Positions 1-6,775 are shown, counted from the first letter of the stretch. The stretch is 24,876 nt of DNA from CAJAQL01 sp964442965 (GCA_964442965.1 CAYUBE010000014.1:1-24876), one strand, 5' to 3'. The notes: generated from the sequence alone by a model not told the origin. Translations and numbers: made by a program.

Positions 1-281
1 AAAAATCGGCGGAAAATCGCCGAGAAATACTGTCTAAAGAATCGGGTCCTTTACGGAATCTCTCCAGGATCATTCAGAAAAAGAACTCCCGAGCCCATAC
101 GTTTTTTAGGAAGAGTTTTATAGTAGTTTTCGTTCATAGGAGTTCATAGGATGGGTTCTAAAATATAATTCGCGTTTATGTGGTTAGATGAGACGTTAAT
201 AATGGGCTAGTCCATTATTGCGTTCTCTCGAAGTAGCATCTCCAATTTTTTTATTGAACCGAATCAAGTACTTATTTTTTG
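1..281. other. Non-coding spacer at the left window edge
   Basis: No convincing gene is visible. There is a short GC hairpin near position 7 (cggcg/cgccg) and an 8-bp hairpin around 200-221 (aataatgg/ccattatt) with no T-run. The stretch at about 259-282, just past the tRNA-Thr 3' end, reads on the minus strand like the 3' tail of the GIY-YIG genes found further right (aataag-Y-acttgatt). It may be a remnant. Confidence 0.5.
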
Positions 282-354
282 AGCCGTTGGCCGGATTTGG
301 ACCGGCGACCTACTCCTTACCATGGAGTTGCTCTACCAGCTGAGCTACAACGGC
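282..354 (-). tRNA. tRNA-Thr (anticodon GGU)
   Basis: On the minus strand a full cloverleaf can be folded. The acceptor GCCGTTG pairs with CAACGGC, the D-arm is GCTC...GAGC, and the anticodon stem ACTCC/GGAGT closes the loop ATGGTAA with anticodon GGT. The T-arm carries the usual GGTCCAAATCC-type loop. The base after the acceptor is U and no CCA is encoded, so the cell must add CCA enzymatically. It lies just downstream of the AI-2E-type gene on the same strand. Confidence 0.93.
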
Positions 355-408
355 GATGCGCTGTTTGTTGCTCGCTCAGATTACCTCAACTATAAAAAAT
401 CGGCAACC

Positions 409-1452
409 TTACTTCTCTGTAATCATTGTTGGGTAGATCTCAAACAGTGCAAGCGACAGACTCAGTACCAATGGACCGAGGAAAAGCCCGATCGGTCCGA
501 AGAACGAGATGCCGCCAAGGACACTCAAGAGCAGAAGCAAGGGATGAATGTTTTTTCCGTGTCCGATGAATTTGGGATGAAGGATATTTTCCAAAAGTAT
601 GGAAACGGCGAACGTGACAACGGCAAAAATGAGCGCCTTCATAAATCCGGCCACGAGCCCGACGTAGAGAATGGCGGGGACGAGGACGACGGCAACGCCG
701 ATGACGGGAATAAAGGCGACCGGAATGGCAATGGCACCCCAGAGCACGGGATTCGGAACGCCGAATATCAAAAGCTCAATACCGACGACTACGCCCCAAA
801 CGATTGCCATGAGGAGTGACCCGCGCACAATCGAGGTTGTCATGCCGACCATCTTCTCGACGATGCCGTCCGCGCGCTCATCCGCGAGCGGAACGCTTTG
901 CACGACGAGCTTCCTGAATCTTCCGCCATCCTTCAACAGATAAAAGAAAACGAAAAAAGCGAGGAAGAATGTCCACGCAACCCCGCCGATGCTTGACAGG
1001 AGCGCACCGGCGTTCGCGGCGACCGTTCCCATGGCCTGCGTGGCATACTGGCTGAAGTCAACATTGACCAGAGAAAATGTGCCGTTCGAACTTCCCTGGA
1101 AACCACTCGTCACGCTCCCCAATCTTGCTGTTATCAAATTTTCAAGCGACGCGATCCCTCCGGAAGCAAGGTGCGCATAGAGTCCCTGTGCTTCGGAAAA
1201 GAGTTCGTAGCCGAAAAATGTGAGCGGCACGACGATCACGATCGCGCCGATGAGAACCGTGATGAACGCGGCAAGCCCGTCATGGCTCGGCATACCGCGC
1301 CGGATGCGCATATAGATCGGGTGGAAAAAGATGGCGAACGCGGCACCGAGGACGATAGCGTTCAATTCAGGGAGAAAAACGAGAAGCGCGAGAATGATGG
1401 CGCACACAAGCAACACTGCGAAAAATGGTTTTTCCAATCGCTCGGAATTCAT
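409..1452 (-). CDS. AI-2E family transporter (PerM-like membrane protein)
   Basis: This 347-aa polytopic inner-membrane protein has hydrophobic segments near residues 10-45, 60-85, 150-175, 210-235, 240-270, 275-300 and 305-340. That layout and length fit the AI-2E/PerM permease family. The motif region GVPNPVLWGAIAIPVAFIPV (about residues 231-250) is characteristic of the family. Members export or exchange small molecules or ions, and the substrate here cannot be told. The start at 1452 is divergent from the kinase gene with only 16 bp between start codons. On the minus strand an extended -10 (TG-A-TATACT) ends 6 nt before the ATG, and no Shine-Dalgarno is present, so a leaderless mRNA is likely. 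tRNA-Thr follows downstream. The family call is firm, the substrate unknown. Confidence 0.88.
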   Translation of the reverse strand: MNSERLEKPFFAVLLVCAIILALLVFLPELNAIVLGAAFAIFFHPIYMRIRRGMPSHDGLAAFITVLIGAIVIVVPLTFFGYELFSEAQGLYAHLASGGIASLENLITARLGSVTSGFQGSSNGTFSLVNVDFSQYATQAMGTVAANAGALLSSIGGVAWTFFLAFFVFFYLLKDGGRFRKLVVQSVPLADERADGIVEKMVGMTTSIVRGSLLMAIVWGVVVGIELLIFGVPNPVLWGAIAIPVAFIPVIGVAVVLVPAILYVGLVAGFMKALIFAVVTFAVSILLENILHPKFIGHGKNIHPLLLLLSVLGGISFFGPIGLFLGPLVLSLSLALFEIYPTMITEK

Positions 1453-1468
1453 GCTATAAGTATATCAC
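1453..1468. promoter_or_regulatory. Overlapping divergent promoters, both leaderless
   Basis: Only 16 bp separate the two divergent start codons, and they contain both -10 elements. The minus strand reads TATACT (1464-1459) preceded by TG-A, and the plus strand reads TATAAG (1455-1460) preceded by TG-C. Transcripts would begin at or next to each ATG. The overlap means the two promoters probably cannot be occupied by RNA polymerase at the same time. Confidence 0.6.
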
Positions 1469-2011
1469 ATGACAATCATCGGCATCACGGGAACGCTCGG
1501 CGCGGGCAAAGGAACTGTTGTCGAGTATCTCCAAACGAAAGGTTTTGCGCATTATTCCATGACTGGATTCATCGTTCGCGAGATCGAACGTCGCGGTCTT
1601 CCCGTAAATCGTGACAGCATGACCGTGGTAGCAAATGATCTCCGCGCGACATACTCGCCAAGCTACATCGCCGAGGCGCTTTATAAAGAAGCTGCGGCCG
1701 CGGGAATGAATGCTGTTATTGAATCTCTCCGCACCGAGGGCGAAGTGCAGGCGCTTCGGTCGAAAGGAAACTTTCTGCTTTTTGCAATCGATGCTGATCC
1801 GAAAATCCGTTACGAACGTATCGCCGCGCGCGGGAGCGCAAAAGATAATGTTTCTTTTGAAAAATTCCTCGCCGACGAAACGCGGGAAATGCACGCGACC
1901 GATCCAGCAAAGCAAAATCTTGCACGCTGTATCGAGCTTGCCGATTACCGTCTCGTAAATAACGACACCAAGGAAGAACTTTACTCCCAGATCGACCAGA
2001 TACTGAAATAG
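1469..2011 (+). CDS. AAA/P-loop nucleoside monophosphate (dephospho-CoA kinase-like) kinase
   Basis: This 180-aa soluble protein opens with a Walker A loop (GTLGAGKGT, residues 8-16), typical of the adenylate kinase/dephospho-CoA kinase fold. A conserved E-S-L-R segment and a lid-like Arg-rich stretch (YERIAARGS) follow near residue 115. It presumably phosphorylates a nucleotide or a CoA-like substrate with ATP, and the substrate is not visible. The same fold is often annotated simply as AAA family ATPase in CPR genomes. The start ATG follows an extended -10 box (TGC TATAAG) by 8 nt with no Shine-Dalgarno, suggesting a leaderless mRNA. It diverges from the membrane transporter gene. A perfect 15-bp hairpin lies just past the stop. 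Confidence 0.75.
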   Translation: MTIIGITGTLGAGKGTVVEYLQTKGFAHYSMTGFIVREIERRGLPVNRDSMTVVANDLRATYSPSYIAEALYKEAAAAGMNAVIESLRTEGEVQALRSKGNFLLFAIDADPKIRYERIAARGSAKDNVSFEKFLADETREMHATDPAKQNLARCIELADYRLVNNDTKEELYSQIDQILK

Positions 2012-2018
2012 TCTCTAA

Positions 2019-2058
2019 TTTCTTACTTGCTAATTTCTACAAGTTAGCAAGTAAGAAA
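2019..2058 (+). terminator. 15-bp perfect hairpin after the kinase gene
   Basis: Arms 2019-2033 and 2044-2058 pair perfectly (tttcttacttgctaa with its complement) around a 10-nt loop. There is no T-run after the stem, so it is not a textbook rho-independent terminator. It may stabilise the 3' end or be a small palindromic repeat. Confidence 0.45.
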
Positions 2059-2095
2059 CCGTCCAAAAGGTAGGGCATAATTCAATTTTGGGGCC

Positions 2096-2104
2096 TGTGG
2101 ATAA
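2096..2104 (-). promoter_or_regulatory. Consensus DnaA box upstream of lexA
   Basis: TGTGGATAA is the exact complement of TTATCCACA, the DnaA box consensus. It lies just upstream of a possible promoter, TTGACA at 2112-2117 and TGG-TATAGT ending at 2137. The spacer is short (14 nt), so the extended -10 may dominate. Function is inferred from sequence only. Confidence 0.4.
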
Positions 2105-2186
2105 CTCCCTTTTGACAGGGTTGCGTTGTGGTATAGTTAAAGAGTCGAAAATAAATAGAAAGTGCCGTTCTGAGCTTTTCATCCGT

Positions 2187-2273
2187 CATTCTGAGTCCCG
2201 CCATAGCGAGGACGAAGAATCTTTTCCGACCGAAAAGATGCTTCACTAACGTTCAGCATGACGAATTGACCGC
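2187..2273. repeat. Imperfect palindromic intergenic repeat (GTCATTCTGAG type)
   Basis: The block starts with gtcattctgag and ends with gttcagcatgac, with agaatctttt and aaaagatgctt in the middle. This is the common two-armed palindromic spacer repeat seen in many bacterial genomes. It lies in the lexA 5' spacer, so it would be part of the lexA leader if the promoter near 2132 is used. Confidence 0.5.
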
Positions 2274-2295
2274 CCGGGATGACGAAAAATAAACC

Positions 2296-2907
2296 ATGAC
2301 CCAAATTACCAAACGTCAGAAAGAAACGCTCGATTTCATCAAAGCCTATCGCAAGAAGAACGGCTATGCGCCGTCACTCGAGGAGATCAAAACTCATCTC
2401 AAGCTTTCTTCGGTGTCGACGGCGCATCACCACGTGAAAGCGCTTGAGGCGCTTGGCTATCTTAATAAGGACGACAACCAGCCGCGCGGTATCAGCGTAA
2501 ATATCGCCGAACAGATGGTGCAGATTCCCCTCATGGGTCTCATCGCTGCCGGCGCGCCGATCGCCGCGCTCGAAGCTCGGGAGATCATCGCCGTGCCGCG
2601 AAACCGACTCCCTCACGAAACGAAGAATATCTATGCACTGAAAGTGGTCGGCCAAAGCATGATCGACGAGAACATCAATGACGGAGACATTATTCTCGTG
2701 AAACATCAGGCAACCGCCAACAACGGTGAGAAAGTCGTCGCGCTCATCGACAATAATGATGTTACGCTGAAAACTTTCTTCGCGGAGCGCGGCCAAATCC
2801 GCCTTCAGCCCGCCAATAAAAAAATGCAGCCCATCATTGTCCGCAAAGGCAATACCGGCTTCGCGATCCAGGGCGTCGTGCTCGATGTCATAAAAAATTT
2901 CGCATAA
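2296..2907 (+). CDS. lexA: LexA repressor (SOS regulator, self-cleaving)
   Basis: This 203-aa protein has the full LexA layout. An N-terminal winged HTH (about residues 1-65, with the ITKRQKETLDFI opening) is followed by a hinge and a C-terminal S24 peptidase-like domain. The autocleavage site is Ala85-Gly86 in GLIAAGAP. The catalytic dyad is Ser121 (VGQSM) and Lys159 (DVTLKTF), spaced like Ser119/Lys156 of E. coli LexA. In the family, RecA filaments trigger cleavage and derepress DNA-repair genes. A small conserved gene starts 5 nt after the stop, so the two are probably cotranscribed. The long leader (about 150 nt) contains a palindromic repeat. I did not find a clear SOS box. Confidence 0.95.
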   Translation: MTQITKRQKETLDFIKAYRKKNGYAPSLEEIKTHLKLSSVSTAHHHVKALEALGYLNKDDNQPRGISVNIAEQMVQIPLMGLIAAGAPIAALEAREIIAVPRNRLPHETKNIYALKVVGQSMIDENINDGDIILVKHQATANNGEKVVALIDNNDVTLKTFFAERGQIRLQPANKKMQPIIVRKGNTGFAIQGVVLDVIKNFA

Positions 2908-2912
2908 AAAAT

Positions 2913-3302
2913 ATGGACTACCGAGGTACTGTCATTGAAGAAAGCCTGGACGATAAATCCATTATAGACCAATTGAAAATCGTTTCAAAGGAAGTTGAAT
3001 CGGTTACCGAAAAACATAAAACTCCGTGGATCAAGCAATGGACGTTGGATTTGGTTGATATACCAGAAAGCGAGGCCGATACGATAGCCGAAAAGCTCAG
3101 CAAGAGCTTGGACAAAGAACACGCTTGGTACACCGATTATAAAAACGACAAATATCACTACATTATCTATCGCAATAAAGTTTTCAAAATAGACCGAGAA
3201 AATCCATTTCTTTATAAAGAAGCAAAACAGTACGGTATTTCCTTAGGCATCCCCGAATACCAAGTCGATTTTGCCCCCGAAAGCAAAACCTGGGAAAGAT
3301 GA
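2913..3302 (+). CDS. Conserved hypothetical protein cotranscribed with lexA
   Basis: This 129-aa soluble protein has no signal peptide or membrane segment. It is mixed alpha/beta, with charged N-terminal helices and Tyr/Trp-rich strands (HAWYTDYKNDKYHYIIYRNKVF, shown here by its ends HAWYTD and YRNKVF, near residues 69-90). I recognise this as a family common in CPR genomes but know no function. It follows lexA by 5 nt, which suggests one transcript and possibly damage-inducible expression, though that is inference. A 7-bp hairpin (gctcgtg/cacgagc, 3306-3325) follows and is shared with the convergent GIY-YIG gene. Confidence 0.75.
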   Translation: MDYRGTVIEESLDDKSIIDQLKIVSKEVESVTEKHKTPWIKQWTLDLVDIPESEADTIAEKLSKSLDKEHAWYTDYKNDKYHYIIYRNKVFKIDRENPFLYKEAKQYGISLGIPEYQVDFAPESKTWER

Positions 3303-3313
3303 TTTGCTCGTGA

Positions 3314-3370
3314 TTTACCACGAGCGAGCTTCGATTAAATCAAGTGCTTATTTTGAAAAGCAAAACCAGA
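3314..3370. repeat. 57-bp direct repeat, copy 1 (GIY-YIG 3' end and flank)
   Basis: The stretch from tttaccacgag to aaaaccaga recurs at 3793-3849 with two mismatches. It spans the last codons and the 3' flank of each GIY-YIG gene. The rest of the two genes is more diverged, so the flank is under tighter conservation or was recently homogenised. Confidence 0.85.
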
Positions 3371-3574
3371 GGATGATTTTAAATATCTTTCAAAACTTAA
3401 AGCTTTTTTCTTGCTTCCGAAACAGCCATACCATGCAATTTTAAACGGCCGCTTGGTAGCGCTATATTTTGATCTACCATTATTGTGTTCAACAAATCTT
3501 TTCTTAAGATTGGAAGTTGAACCGATATAAAAGCTTCTATCTTTTTCGCTCTGTAATATATAAACGAAATACAT
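3335..3574 (-). CDS. GIY-YIG nuclease domain protein (copy 1 of tandem pair)
   Basis: This 79-aa single-domain GIY-YIG nuclease opens with YFVYILQSEKDRSFYIGSTS, in which VYI and YIG form the two-strand signature. The conserved Arg of the active site follows (LKKRFVEHN, about residues 24-32). The C-terminal helix KALSFERYLKSSSG carries the catalytic-type Glu in FERYLK. UvrC/Slx1-like single-domain proteins of this size are very common in CPR bacteria, and their role is unknown. The gene's 3' end and flank are repeated almost exactly at the end of the next copy (3314-3370 versus 3793-3849), showing tandem duplication. A weak -10 (TAGACT) lies 6 nt before the ATG. Confidence 0.88.
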   Translation of the reverse strand: MYFVYILQSEKDRSFYIGSTSNLKKRFVEHNNGRSKYSATKRPFKIAWYGCFGSKKKALSFERYLKSSSGFAFQNKHLI

Positions 3575-3814
3575 CCACGCAGTCTATCGGTCTTTGATTA
3601 GAAAATTCTAAAATTTGTCCCACGCCGCGCGTCGCGCTCTGCGGGGCACCACTTCGCGTTCCATGGCAAAAATCTTCCTGATTTCAGGATCGTGCTTGCA
3701 CCGCGAAGTGAAACGGAGATATATGCCCCTCAACCTCGTTCGGGGCACTCGATTCACTTTGACGTTTGTTTTACTCAAGGAAGTCAGTTGTGGTTTACCA
3801 CGAGTGAGCTTCGA
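3575..3814. other. Spacer between tandem GIY-YIG genes
   Basis: No gene is supported. The part at 3601-3660 has a GC-rich block (gtccc...ggggc) followed by acttcgcgt and caaaaatctt. A comparable block occurs upstream of the second copy (4098-4160), so the upstream regions also look duplicated and then diverged. Confidence 0.5.
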
Positions 3815-3849
3815 TTAAATCAAGTGCTTATTTCGAAAAGCAAAACCAG
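3793..3849. repeat. 57-bp direct repeat, copy 2 (GIY-YIG 3' end and flank)
   Basis: Partner of the repeat at 3314-3370, with two mismatches. The pair spaces the duplicated unit at about 479 bp. Confidence 0.85.
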
Positions 3850-4054
3850 ATCCAGATTTGAGATACTTCTCGAACTTCAAAGCTTTTTTCTTTTTCGAAA
3901 ATTCGCAATACCAAATCAGTTCATACGGTGCCCTTGATGAAGTATATTGAGAGATAAGTCGGTTATGATCTTTTAATCTGCTAGTAACATTTTCACTGAA
4001 GCCTACGTAAAAACTTTTGTCCTTTGTACTTTGGAGAATGTAGACGCAATACAT
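3815..4054 (-). CDS. GIY-YIG nuclease domain protein (copy 2 of tandem pair)
   Basis: This 79-aa paralogue of the gene at 3335-3574 has the same length and the same C-terminus (SGFAFxNKHLI). The signature strands are VYI (residues 4-6) and YVG (16-18, replacing YIG), and the Arg is in SRLKDHN. The catalytic Glu is in KFEKYLK. It lies next to the 3' end of the tmRNA gene, separated by a hairpin-rich 158-nt spacer. A possible -10 (TAGATT) ends 6 nt before the ATG. The role is unknown. The tandem arrangement beside tmRNA suggests a small mobile or duplicating unit. Confidence 0.87.
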   Translation of the reverse strand: MYCVYILQSTKDKSFYVGFSENVTSRLKDHNRLISQYTSSRAPYELIWYCEFSKKKKALKFEKYLKSGSGFAFRNKHLI

Positions 4055-4212
4055 TCTTATAATCTACATCTTGAAGATTAAAAATATCTAAAATAAGTCC
4101 TGCTTCGCGTAAAGCTACGCAGGACACTTCTTCGCGTGAGATCTCAAAATCTTATCCAAAATCACGCATTAACTTGTGCGTGCACTTCGTAGCCCTGGTA
4201 AGGGCGAAGAAG

Positions 4213-4537
4213 TGGAGACGGAGGGAATCGGACCCTCGTCTAGTGATGAAGCCGATGGGCCGTCTACGGGCGTAGTTTAACAAAAGTTAGACGGGTTTGA
4301 TCCATTTATGTCGTGCCGCCGTAAGGATCGTCTGGCGGCATTAAGTTCCCTTATATGAGACCGGTGATGGACTCAAGGAACCCGAGTCCGCCGATCCCGA
4401 TGTCGGTCAGCCGGTTAGGCAAACGCGAACGCCGGAGCTGCAACTTTTGTGTTGGCAGTTTAGATGATGCGGCGAGTACGTCGTCGCCCACGGCCCGCAA
4501 ACCCATGGAACATCACTATCGAAACCAGTGCGTCCCC
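4213..4537 (-). ncRNA. ssrA: tmRNA (ssrA), tag ANTKVAAPAFAFA
   Basis: Both ends of the minus-strand RNA form the tRNA-Ala-like acceptor. GGGGACG at 4537 pairs with CGTCTCC at 4220-4214, followed by discriminator A, and CCA is not encoded. The T-arm reads GAGGGTCCGATTCCCTC. The mRNA-like segment starts with resume codon GCC at 4456 and encodes ANTKVAAPAFAFA then TAA (4417-4415). The tag ends in small hydrophobic residues, the usual protease signal. The RNA rescues stalled ribosomes with SmpB. At about 325 nt it is short but complete. Hairpins downstream of the tag (for example GCCGCC/GGCGGC near 4318-4338) fit its pseudoknot region. Confidence 0.95.
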
Positions 4538-4561
4538 AAAGTGCGCTTTTGCGCTGAATAT

Positions 4562-4590
4562 AGAATAACACAAAATACTGCGAAAAGCAA
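4562..4590 (-). promoter_or_regulatory. Sigma70-type promoter of ssrA
   Basis: TTGCTT (4590-4585), a 17-nt spacer and TATTCT (4567-4562) on the minus strand. The predicted start is near 4555, leaving a short 5' leader to be removed by RNase P. Confidence 0.6.
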
Positions 4591-4636
4591 TAAAAATGAC
4601 CCTCGCTCTTTTCAAATTTGAAAAAGGAGACGAGGG
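4591..4636 (-). terminator. Rho-independent terminator of the 162-aa gene
   Basis: CCCTCG (4636-4631) pairs with CGAGGG (4605-4600), and an inner AT-rich palindrome (CTTTTTCAAATTTGAAAAG) extends the stem. A T-rich run (tcattttta) follows on the minus strand. It sits 18 nt after the stop of the upstream gene and immediately before the ssrA promoter. Confidence 0.8.
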
Positions 4637-4653
4637 CCAGAATAACGTAATAG

Positions 4654-5142
4654 CTACAAAGACAAACGGGAAAAGATACGGCATCCTATCGGGCGCCGGT
4701 CAGAACGCGAATCAGAACCCGTGGCGCACAAACACCATCCCCCTTTAGATTGGTACGCACCCAATGTGCGGAGTATCCCGTTCATATCGAGGGCAAAAAA
4801 TATGTTCATACGTCCATCAAGATATAATGTTCCGGGGTTTTGCAGAAGATAATGAAACTCTGCCAATGAAACCCTAGCCGCTTCTCCACCATTAAGCTGT
4901 TCAAGGATTTGAGGATCGACACATCGTTGAGTAAGATCCCCATACCTTAAAATGGATTCTTGAGAAGGTTCTTCTTTCTTTTCAAGAAACCATTGTTCAA
5001 AATTTTTTGCTATGAAAGAAATATTCACAGCCCCTTTTCCGATAACAAAATGATCACTGGCAATAAACGCTACGTTCATTGCGATAATCCTTGTCACTCC
5101 CTTGGGAGCGATAAGTGTCTGAGCAAGCGTCTCAACATCCAT
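4654..5142 (-). CDS. Hypothetical protein, 162 aa
   Basis: I do not recognise this family. The protein is soluble, without a signal peptide, and begins MDVETLAQTLIAPKGVTRII. A middle segment (residues 90-125, LAEFHYLLQNPGTLYLDGRM) looks alpha/beta. The C-terminal 25 residues are Arg/Ser/Cys-rich (CATGSDSRSDRRPIGC) and may be poorly ordered. A weak purine-rich site (AAGGG) lies about 9 nt before the ATG, so unlike most genes here it may use a leadered mRNA. It ends at a strong terminator just ahead of the tmRNA promoter, so it is its own transcription unit. Confidence 0.6.
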   Translation of the reverse strand: MDVETLAQTLIAPKGVTRIIAMNVAFIASDHFVIGKGAVNISFIAKNFEQWFLEKKEEPSQESILRYGDLTQRCVDPQILEQLNGGEAARVSLAEFHYLLQNPGTLYLDGRMNIFFALDMNGILRTLGAYQSKGGWCLCATGSDSRSDRRPIGCRIFSRLSL

Positions 5143-5252
5143 AACTTTTTCCCTTGAATTAAATTATTAAAATTGTGAATCAATACGTTCACGCTGGTTA
5201 GTATTAAAACTCCATTGGCGTACATCTGTCAAGCTTCGACTGTTCCGAAATA

Positions 5253-5807
5253 TTATTTCTCGTCAGTCACCTTTTCGATATCGGCACGCTTCAGGAGTTC
5301 GGTTTGCAGAGATTCAGCCAGCACGCGGTCGATGGCGGGAAAAATGCCTTCCGATTCATCGTTGCCTTCGCCGGTTTTTTCCTGGCCAGCCGTGAGGATG
5401 GCAAGCCGTGCAACGCCCCAGATGCGGTCGGAAATGCTCTGGTCGACGTCTACGTCCTGGATCTGTCGGTAAGGAATGGCGATTTCTTCTTTGCTTAAAA
5501 TCCCCCGCCGGATTTTCAGGGCATCGGTATCGAGCATAAAAAGATAATTTACATACGTGAGATACGCCGCAAGGAACGTAATGATAAAAACGAGAACGAA
5601 CAATGCCCATGCGCCGAGAACGATATAAGAACTCCATGCGGCGATCGGTGTCGTTCTGAAAACACCATTTCCCTGTAAAACGAGAAGCAAAATCGCCGCA
5701 ATAAAAATAAAGATGCTCGGCAACATCTGTTCCGATAGCATGAGCCACAGCGTCCGATTGCCAAGCTTTTGATAAGAAGAAGACGGAGCTGATGATATGT
5801 TTTCCAT
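5253..5807 (-). CDS. Bacterial PH-domain (DUF304/bPH2) membrane protein
   Basis: This 184-aa protein has two membrane helices (about residues 27-45 and 58-85) followed by a bacterial pleckstrin-homology-like domain. The signature run LKIRRGILSKEEIAIPYRQI lies near residues 97-116, followed by QDVDVDQSISDRIWGVARL. This is the YdbS/YdbT-like family, membrane-anchored with the PH domain facing the cytoplasm; the role is unknown. A longer reading frame runs upstream across infC but has no support. The start at 5807 is preceded at 6 nt by an extended -10 (TG-T-TATACT), which fits a leaderless mRNA and fixes the start. It diverges from infC, with a palindromic repeat in the spacer. Confidence 0.85.
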   Translation of the reverse strand: MENISSAPSSSYQKLGNRTLWLMLSEQMLPSIFIFIAAILLLVLQGNGVFRTTPIAAWSSYIVLGAWALFVLVFIITFLAAYLTYVNYLFMLDTDALKIRRGILSKEEIAIPYRQIQDVDVDQSISDRIWGVARLAILTAGQEKTGEGNDESEGIFPAIDRVLAESLQTELLKRADIEKVTDEK

Positions 5808-5832
5808 GAAATTAGTATAACACAGAAAAGCA

Positions 5833-5860
5833 TGGATCCCTGCCTTCGCGGGGATGACAA
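5833..5860. repeat. Short palindromic spacer repeat (GGATCCCTGCC...GGGGATGACA type)
   Basis: The arms atccctgc and gcggggat pair around ctt-c. This is the widely dispersed intergenic palindrome that, when translated, gives PAKAGIH-like runs. Related shorter versions occur at 8038-8067 and 8403-8429. Confidence 0.6.
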
Positions 5861-5867
5861 GCTGTGC

Positions 5868-5873
5868 TATAAT
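5868..5873 (+). promoter_or_regulatory. Extended -10 box of infC
   Basis: TG-C-TATAAT ends 6 nt before the ATG at 5880. There is no Shine-Dalgarno between, so the infC mRNA probably begins at its start codon. Confidence 0.65.
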
Positions 5874-5879
5874 GCTCCC

Positions 5880-6443
5880 ATGCCTCCTATGAATAACCGT
5901 TTTCAGCGTCGTCCGATGCCCGTTATGGCACCGCGACCACTCATGAATCACCAGATCACCGCTTCGGAACTTCGCATTATCGGCGAGAAAGGCGAAAACC
6001 TCGGTGTCATGTCGCGCGAGGATGCTATCAAGCTGACGCGCCCCGAAGAAGGCGTCGATCTCATCCTTATTTCTCCAAACGCGAAACCACCCGTGGCGCG
6101 CGTCATGAGTTACGACAAGTTCCGCTATGAAGAAGCGAAACGCGAGAAAAAAGAACGGGCTGCGCAAAAAAGCGCGGAGATGAAACACGTACAGATCACG
6201 GTCCGCGCCGCGCAGAACGATCTTATGGTGAAAGTCCGCCAGGCGGAAAAGTTTTTTGCCGAAGGGCACCCGATTGAAGTGGTGCTCCGGCTTCGGGGTC
6301 GCGAAAAGCGGAATAAGGACCTCGCCATGGAAAAGTTAAAAGAATTTTTGAAAATGCTGCCGACGGAACACCGCGAACTCTATCCCCCGCGCTACGGCCA
6401 GAATGGCCCGAGCGTCCAGATTGCAAAAGTGATAAAAGGATAA
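5880..6443 (+). CDS. infC: Translation initiation factor IF-3
   Basis: This 187-aa protein has the two-domain IF-3 layout. The N-terminal domain begins at MNHQITASELRIIGEKGENL (about residues 22-41) and includes the signature LISPNAKPPVARVMSYDKFRYE. A basic Lys/Glu linker follows, then the C-terminal domain with HPIEVVLRLRGREKRNKD. IF-3 binds the 30S subunit and controls start-codon choice and subunit dissociation. The reading frame is open further upstream, but the promoter -10 box (5868-5873) only allows a start at 5880 or later, and no Shine-Dalgarno is present. The gene has its own strong terminator and is separated by about 820 bp from rpmI-rplT, with which it is usually contiguous. Confidence 0.95.
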   Translation: MPPMNNRFQRRPMPVMAPRPLMNHQITASELRIIGEKGENLGVMSREDAIKLTRPEEGVDLILISPNAKPPVARVMSYDKFRYEEAKREKKERAAQKSAEMKHVQITVRAAQNDLMVKVRQAEKFFAEGHPIEVVLRLRGREKRNKDLAMEKLKEFLKMLPTEHRELYPPRYGQNGPSVQIAKVIKG

Positions 6444-6468
6444 GGCAATTGTTGTGCCTTATCCTTTT
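6434..6468 (+). terminator. Rho-independent terminator of infC
   Basis: A 14-bp stem (aaaaggataaggca with tgccttatcctttt) with a 7-nt loop begins inside the last infC codons and ends in a T-rich run. The A-run on the left arm makes it potentially bidirectional. Confidence 0.9.
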
Positions 6469-6563
6469 ATTATCCCGCTTGCCCGCCATAACCTCAGTGA
6501 AGGCGGGAATGAAGCGAGAGACATTTTTTTATAGAGATTCCTCAAATAATAACGTCTTAAAAG

Positions 6564-6572
6564 TTATCCACA
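6564..6572 (+). promoter_or_regulatory. Consensus DnaA box upstream of the small ORF
   Basis: TTATCCACA is a perfect DnaA box. It lies about 33 nt upstream of a possible extended -10 (TG-T-TATCCT, 6605-6610). This is sequence evidence only. Confidence 0.4.
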
Positions 6573-6666
6573 GATGAGGGTTATTTTTGTAAATAAATAT
6601 GTGTTATCCTCAAGATGGTTCTCCTAATCAACATTAACGTAAAACCCGATAACTACGGAGGTTATT

Positions 6667-6765
6667 ATGTTATCATTTTCACACAGGACAATCGCGGCAC
6701 ACACACGCGGTCGTCCCTTCACCACAACAACATCGGTGAAGCAACATGGCCCGCTAAAGATATAG
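6667..6765 (+). CDS. Possible small protein or leader peptide, 32 aa
   Basis: A 32-codon frame (begins MLSFSHRTIAAHTRGRPF, ends GPLKI) has a strong Shine-Dalgarno, GGAGG at 6657-6661, 5 nt before the ATG. It is followed 10 nt later by a very strong terminator (6776-6827), so promoter, RBS, frame and terminator make a self-contained unit. The peptide is basic and Thr/His-rich, with a TTTT run near residue 19, and has no membrane helix. A local hairpin (ttcacc/ggtgaa) lies in the coding part. I know no family. It could equally be the leader of a regulatory RNA. Confidence 0.45.
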   Translation: MLSFSHRTIAAHTRGRPFTTTTSVKQHGPLKI

Positions 6766-6775
6766 GGCACCAGCA

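Noticed and set aside
322..819. Charged plus-strand frame of 165 codons
   Set aside because: It overlaps tRNA-Thr and runs antisense to the AI-2E gene. Its Asp/Gly/Asn-rich sequence has no family resemblance.
5808..6269. N-terminal extension of the PH-domain protein
   Set aside because: It is antisense to infC and crosses a palindromic repeat. The promoter 6 nt before 5807 sets the start.
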